A DNA stretch of 6,887 nucleotides from an uncultured Brevinema sp. (GTDB taxonomy: Bacteria > Spirochaetota > Brevinematia > Brevinematales > Brevinemataceae), in assembly GCA_947036575.1 (NCBI GenBank), contig CAMQSH010000105.1:1-6887 (forward strand), given 5' to 3'. Positions 3,963 through 6,887 of the stretch are shown piece after piece. Within the stretch, counting starts at the first letter, position 1, and every line of letters begins with the position of its first letter. Position numbers and translations under genes: made by a program. The notes under the pieces are model-generated. The model searched no databases. It saw only the letters and a program-made list of their open reading frames with translations, and was not told where the DNA came from.

Positions 3963-6887
3963 CCTGGCTGGGCTGGGTCTGGTCCTGGGGCGGTTGGTCC
4001 AACTCCTCCCCACATTCTTCCCTCGTCCTGGGTTGTGCAGCCTTTGTGCAGTGGTTGAGGTGGTACCAGGTGGAACTCCCTTCCACCTGGATGGCAGTTG
4101 GAGTGGCATTGGTGACTTTGTATGGTCCTTCTCTCCTGGGCTGGTTCCACTTCCTCCTGAACACCCTCAGGTACACCTGGTCACCGGCTTCCACCCCCCG
4201 TGGTGGGTTCTCCTCCACCTCTGGAGTTCTGCTTTTCTCTTGCTGAAAGATAAGCTTGTGTATCACAATTAATTGTCTGATATATTCTTTTATTTCCATT
4301 TCTAACTGTTCAAGCGGAGGTCCTTTGTAAGGGCCTCGAACCGTTGGTGCTGGCATGGGTCGACCCGTAAGCATTTCATGCGGAGTTAAATGCGTCATTC
4401 TGTTAGTTTGCATGCGATAACTCATTAGTGCCAGTGGTAGTGCATCTATCCAATTTAGTTTAGCGCTTGCACATATTTTGTTTATTTTTGTCTTGAGTGT
4501 CCCATTCACTCTTTCCACCATTCCCTGTGATTGGGGATGGTAAACACATCCTAATCGCTGTTTGATGCCTAACTGCTGTACCACATTTTTCAACGTTTTC
4601 TGAATGAAAGCTGATCCATTGTCTGAACTAATCTCTGTTGGGATTCCAAACCTTGGCATGACCTCTCTTGTCAAAAACTTGATTACCGTGTTCGCACTTT
4701 GATCTTTTGATGGGACTGCCTCCACCCATCTGCTGAATCTGTCAATGATTACAAGCATGTATCTTTTACCGTTAACCTTTTTGATCATGTCTACATAGTC
4801 TAAGACCAGATGTCTAAATGGGCCCTCAGGTGTTGGAATGTGTCCCAGTGGAGTAGTGATTGTTTTTCTTACATTATTTTTCGCACATACTTCACATTCA
4901 TTTAGCTGATTATCAACCATTGTTTGCAAATATGGTGACCAATAACCCTGTTTTCTTATCTTTCTAACAACTTCCCCCCGTGCGCAATGGTCAAAACCAT
5001 GCGCATTAGTGATAAGCAAACCTAACAATGCAGTTGGGGCCAACAACAGCCCATCATGGGTTCTCCATAACCCTGTTGAGGTGCGCACCGCACCCCTCTT
5101 TAGCCACATGTTGTGCTCATAGACACCAGCTTTCTCTTGCATGCGGACAACATCGTCTTCAGTAGGCGTAGCCTCAGGTATAGTCAATACTGCCTGAACT
5201 GCCCTACTACTGTTTGAGGCCACCTTGGCAGCCTCGTCTGCAGCATTGTTACCTTTTGTGATGTAGTCATTACCTTTTCTGTGTGCCTGACATTTGATTA
5301 TGGCCACTTGTTTTGGCAATAATAACGCTGACATTAACTCCACAATCTGATCACAATGCAGTATGGGAGACCCATCGGTCTTCTTGAATCCCCTCATTTT
5401 CCATACTGCTCCAAACAAATGACATACACCGTGTGCATATGCAGAATCTGTATATATATTTACAATTTTTCCAGTACCCTCTCTGCAGGCAGCTATCAGA
5501 GCTCTCAGTTCAGCCAGCTGTGCTGAACATGGCTGTTTACAAGCAGAGCTCTGAATAACGGCAAAGGTTTTATCTGGATTCTGTCGCACTACTGCAAACC
5601 CTGCGTGATTACCCAAGTAATCTTTGTAGCATGAACCATCTACAAAAAGTTCTTCTTCTGCCCCATATATTGGTGTAGACAATAGATCAGGCCGCAACTT
5701 GGTGTATTTCAACGAGTCAGCTACACAATTATGTGGTGTACCTTCAAAATCATGCAGAATTTTTTCCGCTGGGTTCACTGTAGAACAACGTTGTATGTTG
5801 ACATCGGGAAAGGTCAGTAATGTCAAATGTTGTAACAGCCTTGAGTTCGTCAGTACAAACTTTCCTTTGTCAATTAATTCAACGATTTTGTGATGTGTTA
5901 AAATAGTTACCGGGTACCCCATCGTAATGGTTGAGGCCTTGTCATAAGCATACTGTACCGCAGCTAGTCCTTGATAACACGGTGGATAACCTTGTGCTAC
6001 AGCATCTAACTTGGAACTGTAGTATGCTATGGGTTGTTTCTGCCTTCCACTACATGATTCCTGCATCAACACTGCTGATGCGTATCCCTGGCTTCTATTT
6101 GCGACAAAGAGTAGGAACGGTTTGGTGTAATCTGGTAATGCTAATGCACTTGAACCCTGCATCTCTTGTTTTATGTTCTCAAATGCCGCTATTGCATCTG
6201 CGTTCCATGTTAATTTGGCTTGTAGGGTGGTTGTCCCTGCGTCTTTCATAATTTCCCTCAATGGTGCGGTTTTCAAAGCATAGTCCTCTATCCAATCTGA
6301 ACTAAACCCTGTCATTCCCAAGAATGTCATCATTTGTCGTACAGTTTGCGGCTGAGGAGCTTGACTTATCCCCTCCAACTGACTAGGCGCTATTAATTTG
6401 GTCTGATGTGCAACTAGCCTCCCTAAGTATTCTACCTCTGTCTGGCAATACTGCAACTTTTTTAGTGACACCTTGTGTCCTCCTATAGCCAATTTGTTCA
6501 ATACAGCCATGGAGTCCTCATGACACTGCTCCAATGTAGGAGAACATATCAGAAGATCATCCACATACTGTATTAATGTCCCATGTAGCACCAAGTCCTC
6601 CAGATCATTTTTCAATATTTGGTTAAACACGTGTGGGGAGTGTTTGAAGCCTTGTGGCATCCTTGTATATGTGTATTGCTTACCATCATACATGAATGCA
6701 AACAGATGTCTACTTTCTTCTGCCAGTGGTACACTGAAAAATGCTCCACATAGATCAATCACTGTGAAAAACTTTGCATCAGGTGGAACATTCGTCAAAA
6801 GCGTATGAGGGTTCGGAACTTCAGCCTGCATTTCCTCTACTATTTCATTTACTGCTCGTAAATCGTGCACCAAACGCCATTTTTGTT
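3868..6887 (-). CDS. pol: Pol polyprotein, 5'-truncated by window edge: reverse transcriptase, RNase H, integrase
   Basis: This polyprotein copies viral RNA into DNA and inserts it into the host chromosome. About 1005 residues are visible. The frame runs open to the window edge and begins QKWRLVHDLRAVNE, a classic reverse transcriptase core motif, so the true N terminus (rest of RT, perhaps protease and gag-pol) lies outside. Numbering the leucine codon at 6871-6873 as residue 1, RT has catalytic D40 (FTVIDL) and YVDD at 103-106. RNase H covers about 405-555 with D412, E455, D476 and D546 and a basic AHRKGND loop. Integrase covers about 590-950, with an H625-X3-H629-X30-C660-X2-C663 zinc finger, catalytic D692, D751 and E787 (35 residues between the last two), and a GPY motif at 916-918 in the C-terminal domain. 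The tail is rich in Q, D and P and overlaps env. All catalytic residues are present and no frameshift is seen. In this virus type, Pol is normally made by readthrough or frameshift from gag. Confidence 0.96.
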   Translation of the reverse strand, partial: QKWRLVHDLRAVNEIVEEMQAEVPNPHTLLTNVPPDAKFFTVIDLCGAFFSVPLAEESRHLFAFMYDGKQYTYTRMPQGFKHSPHVFNQILKNDLEDLVLHGTLIQYVDDLLICSPTLEQCHEDSMAVLNKLAIGGHKVSLKKLQYCQTEVEYLGRLVAHQTKLIAPSQLEGISQAPQPQTVRQMMTFLGMTGFSSDWIEDYALKTAPLREIMKDAGTTTLQAKLTWNADAIAAFENIKQEMQGSSALALPDYTKPFLLFVANRSQGYASAVLMQESCSGRQKQPIAYYSSKLDAVAQGYPPCYQGLAAVQYAYDKASTITMGYPVTILTHHKIVELIDKGKFVLTNSRLLQHLTLLTFPDVNIQRCSTVNPAEKILHDFEGTPHNCVADSLKYTKLRPDLLSTPIYGAEEELFVDGSCYKDYLGNHAGFAVVRQNPDKTFAVIQSSACKQPCSAQLAELRALIAACREGTGKIVNIYTDSAYAHGVCHLFGAVWKMRGFKKTDGSPILHCDQIVELMSALLLPKQVAIIKCQAHRKGNDYITKGNNAADEAAKVASNSSRAVQAVLTIPEATPTEDDVVRMQEKAGVYEHNMWLKRGAVRTSTGLWRTHDGLLLAPTALLGLLITNAHGFDHCARGEVVRKIRKQGYWSPYLQTMVDNQLNECEVCAKNNVRKTITTPLGHIPTPEGPFRHLVLDYVDMIKKVNGKRYMLVIIDRFSRWVEAVPSKDQSANTVIKFLTREVMPRFGIPTEISSDNGSAFIQKTLKNVVQQLGIKQRLGCVYHPQSQGMVERVNGTLKTKINKICASAKLNWIDALPLALMSYRMQTNRMTHLTPHEMLTGRPMPAPTVRGPYKGPPLEQLEMEIKEYIRQLIVIHKLIFQQEKSRTPEVEENPPRGVEAGDQVYLRVFRRKWNQPRREGPYKVTNATPTAIQVEGSSTWYHLNHCTKAAQPRTREECGEELDQPPQDQTQPSQDDDDAEADETAPDPLYPLANPTGPRTGPEEG
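3951..3962 (-). promoter_or_regulatory. Env start region: four tandem ATG codons overlapping pol
   Basis: On the minus strand the sequence reads AGG followed by four ATG codons and CTG AAG CTG. In the env frame this is MMMM followed by the signal peptide; in the pol frame, one base over, the same bases encode DDDD in the acidic Pol tail. The first ATG has A at -3, a favourable context. The alternative in-frame ATG at 4107-4109 has C at -3 and would add 49 proline- and arginine-rich residues before the hydrophobic signal, so it is less likely unless env mRNA starts further upstream. Confidence 0.6.
4242..4254 (-). promoter_or_regulatory. Candidate env splice acceptor
   Basis: The minus strand reads CTTATCTTTCAG followed by CA, a short pyrimidine-rich tract ending in CAG, inside the integrase C-terminal coding region and about 280 bases before the preferred env start. 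Simple retroviruses make env mRNA by splicing from a leader donor to such a site. Upstream ATGs would remain in that leader (one at 4150 out of frame, one at 4109 in frame), and other CAG sites closer to env exist, so this is only a candidate. Confidence 0.25.

Larger units (their letters stand above)
1..6887 (-). mobile_element. 3' part of a gamma/epsilon-like (endogenous) retrovirus
   Basis: The order pol, env, polypurine tract, LTR on the minus strand is that of a retroviral provirus. Pol is cut by the 6887 edge and the LTR by the base 1 edge, so gag, protease, the primer-binding site, the 5' LTR and flanking host DNA are not visible. Pol shows the gamma/epsilon type of reverse transcriptase and integrase. 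Env has CXXC and CX6CC motifs. Both frames are uninterrupted, which suggests a recent insertion or an active virus. That the element is endogenous rather than an exogenous genome is inferred, not shown. A teleost host is suggested by remembered similarity of the Env transmembrane subunit to fish endogenous envelopes; an amphibian or other aquatic vertebrate is possible. Confidence 0.93.

Noticed and set aside
3899..4272. Several overlapping plus- and minus-strand small frames in the pol/env junction
   Set aside because: The GC-rich junction opens all frames; only pol and env have recognisable domains. The 63-residue minus-strand frame at 3959-4150 has no motif and would be an upstream frame at most.

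Overview
The window is the 3' part of a simple-type retrovirus genome, most likely an endogenous provirus in a vertebrate chromosome, with the whole element on the minus strand. It holds the 3' part of pol (the reverse transcriptase catalytic core, RNase H and integrase), an intact and unusually long env, an AT-rich stretch with no gene, a polypurine tract and most of a 3' LTR. Nothing bacterial was seen: there are no operons, tRNAs, CRISPR arrays or Shine-Dalgarno-led genes.

Layout in the direction of transcription, from high to low coordinates. Pol enters through the 6887 edge and stops at 3868-3870. Env overlaps the end of pol in another frame. Its likely start is one of four consecutive ATG codons at 3951-3962, and it stops at 1206-1208. 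About 720 bases without a gene follow (488-1205), containing a three-copy 24-bp repeat. A polypurine tract at 478-487 primes plus-strand synthesis and marks the LTR edge. The U3 region runs from about 473 to about 100 and carries a full palindromic CRE (144-151) just upstream of a TATA-like box (124-129). R and U5 start near 100 and run off the window at base 1. Gag, protease, the 5' LTR, the primer-binding site and the integration-site duplications lie outside, so they cannot be judged.

Pol belongs to the gamma/epsilon-like group: YVDD active site, HHCC zinc finger, D-D-35-E core and a C-terminal GPY motif. Env has the CXXC (SU) and CX6CC (TM) pairing typical of gamma-type envelopes. From memory, its TM ectodomain (for example EFKARNEVAAGFEAILP and WINYIFYNQQRFINYT) closely resembles envelopes that are abundant in teleost genomes. 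A fish host is therefore my best guess, but it is unproven. Both reading frames are open over their full visible length, which suggests a young or still active element.

The most interesting parts are in Env. There is a threonine/lysine/glutamate-rich block built from degenerate 9-residue (27-bp) repeats in SU, two extra basic cleavage-like sites near the N terminus that could release a leader peptide, and a pol/env overlap in which one GAT/ATG microrepeat encodes DDDD in Pol and MMMM in Env.
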